Assembly (NCBI GenBank): GCA_964497615.1
Contig: CAZCEC010000006.1
Coordinates: forward strand, 62,001 to 126,000
Direction: 5' to 3'
Origin: CAZCEC01 sp964497615
GTDB taxonomy: Bacteria > Chloroflexota > Anaerolineae > Anaerolineales > UBA6663
Length of the DNA: 64,000 bases
In this document: in pieces, positions 1-10,047 of the stretch
How positions within the stretch are numbered: the first letter of the stretch is position 1
Layout: each line of letters starts with the position of its first letter
Notes under the pieces: generated by a model
What the model was told of the DNA's origin: nothing
The model's database searches: none
Seen by the model: only the letters and a program-made list of their open reading frames with translations
Position numbers and translations under genes: made by a program

Positions 1-1
1 G

Positions 2-1621
<1,620 letters not shown>

Positions 1622-1758
1622 CCCGCACCGGTGCGGGGCCTATCGCCGAACTCATCGTTCATCGCTGTCATGTTGAGCGCGAGGCGTGCCCCGTTACCTT
1701 GCACCCATTCCGCGCGAAACATATCGCCGATGAGCCATTGTAACGACAACGATTTCCT

Positions 1759-2091
1759 GTGAGTATTGAAACCTGGTATCACGTCACCGTCGACGACACC
1801 GGCCTCTACCGCAGCGTTAGCCCACCGGGCCGCGAAGCCTGGTCCGATTTCCTCGCCTGGGCCGGCATTGAGCGCGTTTGCCTGGAGATGGAAGGCTTCG
1901 TCGGCTCGGACACCATCCATCTCTTCGCCCGCCACCGCCCGGAAAGCTACGCCATCCCCACCGCCGCCGATGGCGGCCCGGCCCTCATCGGCGAACTCGT
2001 GCGGCGCGGCCTGCTCGACGGCGAACTCGCCATTCAGGCAGCCACGTCCGAGGGACTGTTCTGCTGGCCGCCCGAACCGGCTTCTCCCTGA
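1759..2091 (+). CDS. Small hypothetical protein, 110 aa
   Basis: I do not recognise a family. The predicted protein is soluble, acidic and of even composition, with no signal peptide, membrane segment or metal motif. The start is GTG (SIETWYH follows), chosen because it is the first possible start; no clear ribosome binding site precedes it. It lies 137 bases after the mutase gene on the same strand and is followed by a heptamer-type repeat and the promoter of the next gene. It keeps a coherent amino-acid composition over its whole length, which supports a real gene, but the function is unknown. Confidence 0.6.
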   Translation: MSIETWYHVTVDDTGLYRSVSPPGREAWSDFLAWAGIERVCLEMEGFVGSDTIHLFARHRPESYAIPTAADGGPALIGELVRRGLLDGELAIQAATSEGLFCWPPEPASP

Positions 2092-2092
2092 C

Positions 2093-2124
2093 TTTCTCTG
2101 CGCTCTTTGCGTTCTCTGCGGTTA
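2093..2124 (+). repeat. Heptamer-type tandem repeat (CTCTGCG units)
   Basis: Degenerate tandem units of CTCTGCG / CTTTGCG fill the gap after the 110-aa gene, starting two bases after its stop codon and ending in the next promoter. Similar unit-built repeats occur at 59544-59584 and 33650-33687. Confidence 0.5.
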
Positions 2125-2150
2125 CAGGATTAGAATATCTGTGCTATAAT
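2122..2150 (+). promoter_or_regulatory. Promoter of the SRAP gene, extended -10
   Basis: A -35-like TTACAG (2122-2127) and a perfect TATAAT (2145-2150) are separated by 17 bases, and TGC directly before the -10 makes it an extended -10 element. The start codon at 2209 lies about 50 bases after the expected transcription start. The -35 box adjoins the heptamer repeat at 2093-2124. Confidence 0.6.
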
Positions 2151-2208
2151 GGGGCAAAGAGTTGCCCAGCAATCGCCGCTTCCCTGTTTCACATGAAAGG
2201 ACCTACTC

Positions 2209-2880
2209 ATGTGCGGACGATTCACCCTCACCGTCGACCCCGACGAGCTTCAGCAGCAGTTCGGCCTGGCCGCCCCGCCGCCGGCTGACCTGGCGCCGCG
2301 CTACAACATCGCCCCCAGCCAGGCTGTCGCCGTCATCCCCAACGAGCCCGAGCGCACCTTGCAGCTCTTCCAGTGGGGCCTGATCCCCTCCTGGGCCAAG
2401 GACCCCAAGATCGGCTACAAGATGATCAACGCCCGCGCCGAGACCCTGGCGGAGAAGCCCTCCTTCCGCTCCGCCCTCAAGCGCCGCCGCTGCCTTGTGG
2501 TCGCCGACGGCTTCTACGAGTGGAAGAAGGACGGCAAATCTAAGCAGCCGATGTACATCACCCTGAAAGACGGCCGCCCCTTCGCCTTTGCCGGCCTGTG
2601 GGAAGTGTGGCGCAACCCCAAGGACGAACTCATCAAGACCTGCACCATCATCACCACCGAGCCGAATGAGCTCCTGGCCGAGATCCACAACCGCATGCCC
2701 GCCATCCTCCCGCCAGATGCCTACGACCAGTGGCTCACCCCCGGCGACCTCGACGCCGCGCCGGCCCTGGCCCTGCTCGGCCCCTATGATGCGCGCCTGA
2801 TGCGGGCCGTCCCGGTCTCCACCGCCGTCAACAGTCCGGCTCTGGATTCCGCCCAACTCGTGCTGCCGCTGGCCCAATAG
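2209..2880 (+). CDS. SOS response-associated peptidase (SRAP, YedK/HMCES family)
   Basis: SRAP proteins crosslink covalently to abasic sites in single-stranded DNA through the N-terminal cysteine and so shield replication forks. The protein starts MCGRFTL, so Cys2 becomes the N-terminal nucleophile after Met removal, which also fixes the start codon. Further family signatures are RYNIAPSQ near residue 30, NARAET near residue 68, the DGFYEW block and IHNRMP with the conserved His near residue 160. The length of 223 aa is normal. It stands alone with its own extended -10 promoter. The name 'peptidase' reflects self-processing of the N terminus; the DNA-protection role is known for the family. 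Confidence 0.93.
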   Translation: MCGRFTLTVDPDELQQQFGLAAPPPADLAPRYNIAPSQAVAVIPNEPERTLQLFQWGLIPSWAKDPKIGYKMINARAETLAEKPSFRSALKRRRCLVVADGFYEWKKDGKSKQPMYITLKDGRPFAFAGLWEVWRNPKDELIKTCTIITTEPNELLAEIHNRMPAILPPDAYDQWLTPGDLDAAPALALLGPYDARLMRAVPVSTAVNSPALDSAQLVLPLAQ

Positions 2881-2892
2881 ATGTAAGAAATC

Positions 2893-2932
2893 GGATGTCA
2901 GAGGTCAGATTGCACTCTGACTTCTGGCATCC
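2893..2932. repeat. Inverted repeat (REP-like hairpin)
   Basis: Two 17-base arms (2893-2909 and 2916-2932) are complementary at 15 positions with a 6-base loop. The arms contain the TCAGAGGTCAGA core that also forms the 21-base perfect hairpin at 46610-46663. It lies 12 bases after the SRAP stop codon and lacks a T tract, so it is not a standard terminator. Confidence 0.7.
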
Positions 2933-3021
2933 GGCCTCCGGCCTCTGGCCCACAACTTGCATTCCCCCTACAATGGAATTACATTCGCTTAACGTTCGAG
3001 TTTACGGGGAAGCCTCTGCCC

Positions 3022-4149
3022 ATGTCCGCGCCTGCTGTGCGCCGGTTATCGCTCGCCCTCCTGGCCCTGGCCCTGGCCGGGCTGGCCTGCGCCACGTCGG
3101 ACCTGCCCATCGATCCCGCGCCCACCGCAGCCAGCGTTGCCAGCCTGCCCCAGGCCAGCGATACCCCGCTGCCCACGGAGGCTGCGCCGGCCACCGATCC
3201 CGCCACCGCCGCGCCCCCCAACACCCGCACCCCCGTGCCGGCGACCGCCACGCCCGCCGGCTTCGTCACCGCCCCCATCCCTAACGGCGGCTTTGACGAG
3301 GACCTGAGCGAATGGGAGATCACCGACCCGGTCTACGTGATCTGGCAGGCCGGCTATGCCCGGCTCAACGCCAGCGAGGCCCCCGGCGGCGCCGCCCTGG
3401 CCCGCGATCTGGCCGTGCCCGTCCACAGCGCCGTCATCCTGGCCTTCCGCTATCGGTCCGAGAACGTGGCTGCGGGCGACTGCGCCATCGAGCCGCGCCC
3501 CGGCGATGTGCGCACCTTCCCCGCCGACAACCAATGGCGCGAGGCCCAGGTGGACTTCACCGCCGAGGCTGGCACGGTCTTTCAGGTTGGGGTGAGCACC
3601 CACACCGGCGGCGCCTGCGACTGGGTGCATGTGGACGACTTCGCCTGGCTGATCCCCGCGGCAGAGGCCCCACCCACCCCGTCCGCGGACCAACTTTCCC
3701 CCACGCCCACCCTGGCGGCCATCCCGGCCTCGTTCGTCCTCACCCGGACCTTCACCGTCAGCGCCGATGACCTCAGCTTCCCCGCCGGCCAACCGGCCAC
3801 CCTCAACGACGGCCAGCCCTCCACCTGGGCCAGCCTGCGCAATGGCCGCGGCCTGTGGCAGTTCGACCTGGGCCGCACCCAAACCGTGGCCGGCTTCCGC
3901 CTGCTGGCCGTCCGCGACGGCGACCAGGACACCACCCTGTTGGGCGTGGAGATCAGTTTTGATGGTCACAACTGGGTGACGGTCGTCACTCCCGCCGGCC
4001 AATGCGGCGAGATTCCCGCCTGCCTGATCATCGAACAGGGCGAGCCGGTGGACCTGCCCTTCGGCCCGCTCGAAGCCCGCTACCTGCGCCTGCGCGGCGG
4101 CCCCACCAACTTCGCCCTGGCTGAGGTCGAAATCGCCGTCCAGCCCTAG
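3022..4149 (+). CDS. Lipoprotein with carbohydrate-binding-like and discoidin-like domains
   Basis: The protein has a signal peptide ending in the lipobox LAGLAC (Cys at about residue 24), so it should be lipid-anchored on the outside of the cell membrane. A Pro/Thr/Ala-rich stalk (about residues 30-85) is followed by a jelly-roll-like region resembling carbohydrate-binding modules (PNGGFDEDLSEW, residues 90-210), a second Pro/Thr linker, and a C-terminal discoidin (F5/8 type C) like domain with DLGRTQTVAGFRLLAV and a terminal YLRLRG strand. Such proteins bind glycans or surfaces. No catalytic motif is visible. A weak -10 (TACAAT, 2969-2974) precedes it. The substrate is unknown. Confidence 0.75.
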   Translation: MSAPAVRRLSLALLALALAGLACATSDLPIDPAPTAASVASLPQASDTPLPTEAAPATDPATAAPPNTRTPVPATATPAGFVTAPIPNGGFDEDLSEWEITDPVYVIWQAGYARLNASEAPGGAALARDLAVPVHSAVILAFRYRSENVAAGDCAIEPRPGDVRTFPADNQWREAQVDFTAEAGTVFQVGVSTHTGGACDWVHVDDFAWLIPAAEAPPTPSADQLSPTPTLAAIPASFVLTRTFTVSADDLSFPAGQPATLNDGQPSTWASLRNGRGLWQFDLGRTQTVAGFRLLAVRDGDQDTTLLGVEISFDGHNWVTVVTPAGQCGEIPACLIIEQGEPVDLPFGPLEARYLRLRGGPTNFALAEVEIAVQP

Positions 4150-4185
4150 CTCGAACGCCGCGCCTGCCGGCTAGCAGGGGCGCCC

Positions 4186-4875
4186 ATGGCTCCCAGGCGC
4201 ACGCACCCACGCCCTCCCGTGCGCCTGACTACCGCCCGCCTCTACCTCCGCCCCTTCACCCTCGCCGACTTCGACGCCCTGCGCGAGTTGGACGGCGACC
4301 CCGCGATCCTGCACTACCGCTCCCGCCCCGAGATCACGCCCGCCGACACCCGCGCCTGGCTGGTGCAAGCCGAGGCCGATGCCGCTCACCCGGACACCTC
4401 CGCCAATCCGCGCCGCCAATACGCCTTTGCCGCCACCCCCCGTCCGAACCACCTCGCGGCCCCCTCGCCGCTCGCCGCCGCACATGCTCCCGTGCTCACG
4501 CGCGCACACGCCATCATCCTCGTCCAACTCGGCCTCACGCGCGCCCTCACCCTCGCGGGCGAGGTCTCGCGGACTGAAGCCTATCTCTGGTATTCGACCA
4601 ACCGCCGGCATTGGGGCCAAGGCTACGCCGCCGAGGCCGCCCGCGCCGTGCTGAAGTTCGGCTTCGAGCAGGTGGGCCTCCAGCGCATCTTCGCCGAATG
4701 CCACCCGGATAATCTTGCCTCGCGCCGCGTGATGGATAAGCTCGGCCTGCGGCCCGAGCCGCACCCGCCCGAGGAGGATGCCCGCTATCCTGAGCGCGCC
4801 GGCTACTACCGCGCCGCGCTGCAGGCCAGCGAATGGGCGGCCCTCTATTTGGCCAGCATCCGCGCCATGCGGTAA
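4186..4875 (+). CDS. GNAT family N-acetyltransferase (RimJ/RimL-like)
   Basis: The N-terminal LTTARLYLRPFTLADF motif and the acetyl-CoA-binding region RRHWGQGYAAEAARAVL (about residues 143-160) place this in the RimJ/RimL-type acetyltransferases, which acetylate protein N termini or small amines. The conserved tail ECHPDNLASRRVMDKLGL is present. Between the first and second halves (about residues 85-112) there is an Ala/Pro/His-rich insertion that breaks the usual beta-strand pattern; the DNA there is C-rich and repetitive. The 3' end overlaps the converging pfkA gene by 31 bases. The substrate is not predictable. Confidence 0.85.
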   Translation: MAPRRTHPRPPVRLTTARLYLRPFTLADFDALRELDGDPAILHYRSRPEITPADTRAWLVQAEADAAHPDTSANPRRQYAFAATPRPNHLAAPSPLAAAHAPVLTRAHAIILVQLGLTRALTLAGEVSRTEAYLWYSTNRRHWGQGYAAEAARAVLKFGFEQVGLQRIFAECHPDNLASRRVMDKLGLRPEPHPPEEDARYPERAGYYRAALQASEWAALYLASIRAMR

Positions 4876-5810
4876 TAGTCCAGGTTCGCCTGGCGCTTGC
4901 GGTCGCACACCTCCGCCAGCGGCGTGCTGGTGATTTCGCGTCCGGACAGCCCCACCATCACGCCGTGCTCGCCGCCCGTCAGCCGCTCCAACGCGCCCAC
5001 GCCGAAGCGCGCCGCCAGCAGCCGGTCAAAGGCGGTGGGCCGCCCCCCGCGCTGCACGTGCCCCAAGATGGTCAGCCGGAACTGAAAGCCGGTGTTCATG
5101 GCATCGAGCTGATCGATGAGGGCCTGCCCGTGCAAGTTGGCGCCCTCGGCCACCACGATGATGCAGTGGGTCTTGCCGCGCACATAGGCGTCCGACACGG
5201 CGGCGGCCACTTCTTCGGGCGCGATCTCCTGCTCGGGGATGAGGGTCATTTCCGCCCCGGCGATGATGCCCGAGATGAGGGCCAGGTAGCCCGAGCCGCG
5301 GCCCATCGTTTCGACCACAAAGGCGCGCTGGTGCGACGAGGCCGTGTCGCGCAGTTTGTCAATCGCCTCGATGATGGTGTTCAGGGCGGTATCCACCCCC
5401 AACGACATCTGCGTGCCATAGATATCGTTGTCGATCGAGGCTGGGATGCCCACCACCGGGAAGCCCATCTCGCTCAGCGCCCGCGCGCCCTGCATCGAGC
5501 CTTCGCCGCCGATGACCACGAGCCCGTCAATGCCGGCTTCGTTCAGCTTGCGCAGCCCCAGCCGCTGGTAGCGCAGTTCGTTGAAGGCCGGAAAGCGCCC
5601 CGTCATCAGCACTGTGCCGCCCTTTTGGATGATGCCGCCCACGTCGCGTGCGCCCAGGTCGGCAAAGTCGCCGGCCACCAGCCCCTCATACGCGCGCCGG
5701 ATGCCCTTCACCCGCAGGCCATTGCTGAGGGCCGTGCGCACCACCGCCCGCACGCACGGGTTCATGCCGGGCGCGTCGCCGCCCGAAGTCATCACGCCAA
5801 TTGTTCGCAT
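4845..5810 (-). CDS. pfkA: 6-phosphofructokinase, probably ATP-dependent
   Basis: Phosphorylates fructose 6-phosphate to fructose 1,6-bisphosphate in glycolysis. The start at 5810 gives MRTIGVMTSGGDAPGMN, the standard N terminus; the longer open frame upstream has no family similarity. GGEGS (residues 101-105) has Gly104 as in ATP-dependent enzymes, where pyrophosphate-dependent enzymes carry Asp. The catalytic block reads PASIDND (123-129), with Ala124 where ATP enzymes usually have Gly and PPi enzymes Lys. Length 321 aa is normal. It starts 8 bases after dnaE on the same strand, so the two are probably co-transcribed. Confidence 0.93.
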   Translation of the reverse strand: MRTIGVMTSGGDAPGMNPCVRAVVRTALSNGLRVKGIRRAYEGLVAGDFADLGARDVGGIIQKGGTVLMTGRFPAFNELRYQRLGLRKLNEAGIDGLVVIGGEGSMQGARALSEMGFPVVGIPASIDNDIYGTQMSLGVDTALNTIIEAIDKLRDTASSHQRAFVVETMGRGSGYLALISGIIAGAEMTLIPEQEIAPEEVAAAVSDAYVRGKTHCIIVVAEGANLHGQALIDQLDAMNTGFQFRLTILGHVQRGGRPTAFDRLLAARFGVGALERLTGGEHGVMVGLSGREITSTPLAEVCDRKRQANLDYYRMARMLAK

Positions 5811-5818
5811 AGGCTCAC

Positions 5819-8800
5819 TCAGAGGGGGTGGATGTCCACGGCGCCCTCGCCCAGCAGATCGTGCAACTGGCGTTCCAGGGCGGCGCAATACCCCGTGGTG
5901 TCGTTGGGGAAGCGGAGTTGGTAGCTCCGGTCGTCGTAGTCCTGCACCGCGAATTCAAAATGGTCCTGACCGGGATAGGAGGTCAGCAAGCCGTGCAGCC
6001 GGCGCAGGCGGCGCCGGTCGCGCTCCTTGTCGCCGGTGCTCATCACGGTCACGATCAGGCGGCAGGGAGTGGCGCTAGCCGGCGCCAGCGCGGCCGCCCG
6101 CGGCTCGCGGATGGCGCTGGCCAGCCCTGAGTCCGCCAGGGCCCGGGGGCGGGCCACACTGCGCGCGGGCGGCGCGCCCCCGCCGGCTCCGCCGTTCCGT
6201 CCGCTGGCGGCCCCCGCCGGGCTGTGCGCGGCGCCGTTGCCGCCATTCGCGCCTGCGTTGGCCTGGCTGCCCCCATTGCCGCCCGCAGGCGCCGAGGCTG
6301 GCGCTTGGTGGCCCCGTGCCGCACCGGACGCCCCCCCGCCATTCGCCGCCTGGGCGGGCACTTCGCCGCCGCCGGCCCGCGCCTGGGCTGCCGCGGCTTC
6401 CCCGCGCAAAGCGGTTGGCTGGCTGTTTGCCCCAGTTGTGCTTCCCCCCTCCTGGCGAGGCACCTGGTTTTCATCGGCTGCAGCGGGAACCGGCGTGAGG
6501 TCTTCCCCCGGTCCCCAATCATCCGTTGGCAGCGGTATCTCGGCGTCCAGCCACAGGCCGGGGTCATTGTCGTCCCAATCGCTCACGCTGACCGGGCGCG
6601 GCGGCGCTTCTGCCGCCGGCCGGCTGGCGGGCGGGACCGAGCCGCCTGATGGGCGGGCGGCTGGCGCAGCGGTGCGCGCTGGGGCGGCCCCCTCCGCCGG
6701 GCGCGTCAGCTTGAACTCACGCGTCAACTGATCCACGATGATCTTGGGCTGGCCCTGGCCTTTGGAGTCGACCTTGCCGTAAATGACGATAATCTGCTCC
6801 AGGGTCAGCCACGGGCTCACCTCGCGCCAGGTGCGCGGGAAGACGACCAGTTCCAGGTGGCCCTGCAGGTCTTCGATGCTCACGAAGCCCATCTGGTCGC
6901 CCTTCTTAGTGTAGTGCGGGCGCAGGTTGGTCACCACGCCAGCCATCACCACCGCGCGGCCATGGTCGTCCTCAGTGAGCTGCTTGCTGTAGTCCGTCAC
7001 CAGCGCCTGGATGTCGTCCATCACCGGCTGGAGCGGGTGGTCGCTCACGTACAGGCCGATGAGCTCTTTTTCCCAACTGAGCATCTCGCGCCGGCTGATC
7101 TCGCTCTTGGCCTTGGCGAGCTGCACCCCGGCGAATTCCATGGCCGCGCCCCCGAACAGTGAGAGCTGCCCCGCCTCCTGCGCGCGGAAGTGCGATAAGC
7201 TGGCGTTCATGATCTGATCCAGCCCATCCAGCAACTGCGCCCGCGACGCCCCAAATGCGTCCAGCGCCCCCACCTTGATGAGGCACTCCAGCGGGCGCTT
7301 GCCCACCAGCCGCAGGTCGGCGCGCTGGCAGAAGTCGTCCAGCGACCGGAATGGCCCGCCCTGCGCCCGCGCGTCCAGGATGGCCTGCACTGCGCCCTCG
7401 CCCACGTTCTTGACGGCGGCGAGGCCGAAGCGGATTTTGCTGTTCTCTTCGATCGTGAAATCCAGCCCGCTGGTGTTCACCTCCGGCGGCAGCACCTGGA
7501 TGCCCTGGCGGCGCGCGTCGGCGGCGTACAGCGCCACCTTGCCCGTGTCGTGCCGCGAGACCGACAACAGGGCCGTGCTGTACTCCACCGGGTAATGCGC
7601 CTTGAGATACGCCGTCTGGCAGGTGATCATGGCGTAGTCGGCGGCGTGGGCCTTGTTGAAGCCGTAGTTGGCGAAGAATTCGATATCGCCGTAGACGGCC
7701 TCGGCCACCGCCGGGGTGTAGCCATTCGCCACGCAGCCGTCGATGAACTTCTGCCGGTGGCGCGCGATCTCCGCCTGAATCTTCTTGCCCACCGCCTTGC
7801 GGATCTGGTCGGCGTCGCCGGGCGAGTAGCCCGCCATCTTGGAGGCGATCTGGATGATCTGTTCCTGATAGACGATGATGCCGAAGGTCTCACCCAGGAT
7901 TGATTCCAGGTCGGGGTGATGATAGGCGATGGCTTCCTCGCCGTGCATGCGGCGCACAAACGAGGGGATGTAGTCCATCGGGCCGGGCCGGTAGAGCGCC
8001 ACGACCGCGATGATGTGCTCGAACTCGCTCGGCCTCATCGTGGTGAGCACCTTGCGCATCCCCTCGGACTCCACCTGGAAGATGCCGTCCACGTGGCCGG
8101 AGGAGAGCAGGTCGAACAAGGGCTTCACGTCCGCGTCGGCGGCGGGGTCGTCGGGCCGGCGGGTGTAGGGGATGGTGGTCAGGGTCAGCCGGCGGCCGTG
8201 ACGCTGTTCGATCAGGTCGCAGGCGCGGCGCATGATGGTCAGCGTCGCCAGCCCCAGGAAGTCCACCTTCAGCAGCCCGATCTTCTCGATGATCTCCATC
8301 GGGAACTGCGTCACCACGCCCAGCCCGTCGTCGCCCGCGCCCTTGGTAGGCCGGTTGAGGGGCAGGTATTCCACCAGCGGTTTGTCGGAGATGACCACGC
8401 CCGCCGCGTGGGTGCTGGCGTGCCGGCTCACCCCTTCCAACTGGCCGGCCGTGTCCACCAGGTCGCGGATGTAGTCCTGCGAGTCGTACAGGTCCTTGAA
8501 CTCGGGGATGTCGAAGGCATCTTTGAGCTTGACCTTGGGGCCGCCCGGCACCAGCTTGGCGATCTTGTCCACCTCGCTCAACGGGATGTCCATGGCCCGG
8601 CCGATGTCGCGGATGGCGGCCCGCGCGCCCAGGGTGCCGAAGGTGATGATCTGCGCCACGTTGTCGCTGCCATACTTGTGGACGGTGTACTCGATCATCT
8701 CGGCCCGGCGGTCGTCGGGGTAGTCCAGGTCAATATCGGGCATGGAGATGCGGCCGGGGTTGAGGAAGCGCTCGAAGATCAGCGAGCTGCGCAGCGGGTC

Positions 8801-9928
8801 GAGGTTGGTGATGCCGGTGGTGTAGGCCACGATGGACGAGGCGCCCGAGCCGCGCACGTTCCACCAGATGTCGCGCGACTTGGCGAACTCGCCCAGGTCC
8901 CACACGATCAGGAAGTAGGCGTCGAAGCCCATGTCGTGGATGACCTTGAGCTCGTATTCCAGCCGGTCGCGCACGGCCGGGTCGTCGGCCCGCGCCCCGT
9001 AGCGCTCGCGCAGCCCGCGCTCGCAGATTGCGCGCAGGTAGGTCTGGGCGGTGTGGCCCTCCGGCACCTGGAAGACGGGCAGGTGATAGCCCTTGGTCTT
9101 CAGGTTTAGCTCGCACATCTCGGCCACCAACAGGGTGTTGTCCAGCGCGCCGGGGAAGTGGCCAAAGATGGCCTCCATCTCGGCCCGGCTCTTGAGGTAG
9201 TACGAGCCGTCGCTCATCTTCATCCGGTTGGGGTCGGTGACGAGCTTGGAGGTCTGGATGCACAGCAGCACGTCGTGCGGGCGGGCCTCCTCCGGCAGCA
9301 CGTAGTGGACGTCGTTGGTGGCCACAAAGCGGGCGTTGTAGCGCGGCTGAAGCTCGGCCAGCGCCTTGTTCAGCGCCTTGAGCTCCGGCAGGCTGTGGTC
9401 CTGCAGCTCGAAGAAGAAGCGCTCCGGGCCGAAGACGTCGTAGTACCAGTCCAGCTCCTTGCGCGCCTTGTCGGGCTGGCCGTCTTCGGTCAGCAGCCGC
9501 GGGATCTCGGCTGCCAGGCAGCCCGTGGTGCAGATGAGGCCTTCGGCGTGCGCGGCCAGCAATTCCTTGTCCACGCGTGGCTTGTAGTAGAAGCCCTCCA
9601 ACTGGGCCTTGCTGGCCAGCTTGAGCAGATTCTTGTAGCCGGTCATGTTCTGGGCCAGCAGCAGCAGGTGGAAGGGCTTCTGGTCCTCGCCCGGCAGGCG
9701 CTCGTTCATCTTGCCGCGCGCCAGGTAGCTCTCCATGCCGATGATGGGCTTGATCCCGGCGTCGGTGGCGGCCTGCCAGAACTCCACCGCCCCATACATC
9801 ACCCCGTGGTCGGTTAGCGCCAGGGCGGGCTGGCCCAGCGCCTTGGCCCGCGCCACAAGCTGCGGGATGCGCGACAGGCCGTCGAGGAGCGAGTATTCGG
9901 TATGGCAGTGGAGGTGGACGAAGGACAT
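5819..9928 (-). CDS. dnaE: DNA polymerase III alpha subunit with a long disordered linker
   Basis: This is the replicative polymerase catalytic subunit, about 1369 aa. The start at 9928 gives MSFVHLHCHTEYSLLDG, the PHP domain N terminus; the Met 13 codons upstream is less likely. The catalytic aspartates lie in PDIDLDY (about residues 396-402), followed by the fingers motif GFNKAHAADYA and a C-terminal OB-fold region (VVMAGVVTNLRPHYTKKG). Between the OB fold and a conserved C-terminal domain (from about residue 1285) is a linker of about 190 residues rich in Ala, Gly, Pro, Asn and Gln, containing a short acidic Trp-rich patch (SDWDDNDPGLWLD). No intein is seen. pfkA follows after 8 bases. Confidence 0.96.
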   Translation of the reverse strand: MSFVHLHCHTEYSLLDGLSRIPQLVARAKALGQPALALTDHGVMYGAVEFWQAATDAGIKPIIGMESYLARGKMNERLPGEDQKPFHLLLLAQNMTGYKNLLKLASKAQLEGFYYKPRVDKELLAAHAEGLICTTGCLAAEIPRLLTEDGQPDKARKELDWYYDVFGPERFFFELQDHSLPELKALNKALAELQPRYNARFVATNDVHYVLPEEARPHDVLLCIQTSKLVTDPNRMKMSDGSYYLKSRAEMEAIFGHFPGALDNTLLVAEMCELNLKTKGYHLPVFQVPEGHTAQTYLRAICERGLRERYGARADDPAVRDRLEYELKVIHDMGFDAYFLIVWDLGEFAKSRDIWWNVRGSGASSIVAYTTGITNLDPLRSSLIFERFLNPGRISMPDIDLDYPDDRRAEMIEYTVHKYGSDNVAQIITFGTLGARAAIRDIGRAMDIPLSEVDKIAKLVPGGPKVKLKDAFDIPEFKDLYDSQDYIRDLVDTAGQLEGVSRHASTHAAGVVISDKPLVEYLPLNRPTKGAGDDGLGVVTQFPMEIIEKIGLLKVDFLGLATLTIMRRACDLIEQRHGRRLTLTTIPYTRRPDDPAADADVKPLFDLLSSGHVDGIFQVESEGMRKVLTTMRPSEFEHIIAVVALYRPGPMDYIPSFVRRMHGEEAIAYHHPDLESILGETFGIIVYQEQIIQIASKMAGYSPGDADQIRKAVGKKIQAEIARHRQKFIDGCVANGYTPAVAEAVYGDIEFFANYGFNKAHAADYAMITCQTAYLKAHYPVEYSTALLSVSRHDTGKVALYAADARRQGIQVLPPEVNTSGLDFTIEENSKIRFGLAAVKNVGEGAVQAILDARAQGGPFRSLDDFCQRADLRLVGKRPLECLIKVGALDAFGASRAQLLDGLDQIMNASLSHFRAQEAGQLSLFGGAAMEFAGVQLAKAKSEISRREMLSWEKELIGLYVSDHPLQPVMDDIQALVTDYSKQLTEDDHGRAVVMAGVVTNLRPHYTKKGDQMGFVSIEDLQGHLELVVFPRTWREVSPWLTLEQIIVIYGKVDSKGQGQPKIIVDQLTREFKLTRPAEGAAPARTAAPAARPSGGSVPPASRPAAEAPPRPVSVSDWDDNDPGLWLDAEIPLPTDDWGPGEDLTPVPAAADENQVPRQEGGSTTGANSQPTALRGEAAAAQARAGGGEVPAQAANGGGASGAARGHQAPASAPAGGNGGSQANAGANGGNGAAHSPAGAASGRNGGAGGGAPPARSVARPRALADSGLASAIREPRAAALAPASATPCRLIVTVMSTGDKERDRRRLRRLHGLLTSYPGQDHFEFAVQDYDDRSYQLRFPNDTTGYCAALERQLHDLLGEGAVDIHPL

Positions 9929-9983
9929 AACGAGTGGGGCCGCGCGACTCGATTCGAAATGTACCAACAGGCTGACAAGCGTG

Positions 9984-9989
9984 ATTATA
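9984..9989 (-). promoter_or_regulatory. -10 element upstream of dnaE
   Basis: A perfect TATAAT reads on the minus strand 55 bases before the dnaE start. No convincing -35 box is found at the right distance, so this is a moderate call. Confidence 0.4.
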
Positions 9990-10034
9990 CTACTGGGGGA
10001 CTCGAGCGGTTACTTAAAACAATCCGCGACATTG

Positions 10035-10040
10035 TATAAT
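10035..10040 (+). promoter_or_regulatory. -10 element of mutM, leaderless arrangement
   Basis: TATAAT ends 7 bases before the ATG at 10048, so transcription would begin at or very close to the start codon and give a leaderless mRNA. No Shine-Dalgarno sequence can fit. The -35 region is weak. Confidence 0.6.
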
Positions 10041-10047
10041 CCGCCCC

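Noticed and set aside
5819..9928. Intein or split gene in dnaE
   Set aside because: The polymerase motifs run without interruption; the only extra sequence is the low-complexity linker.
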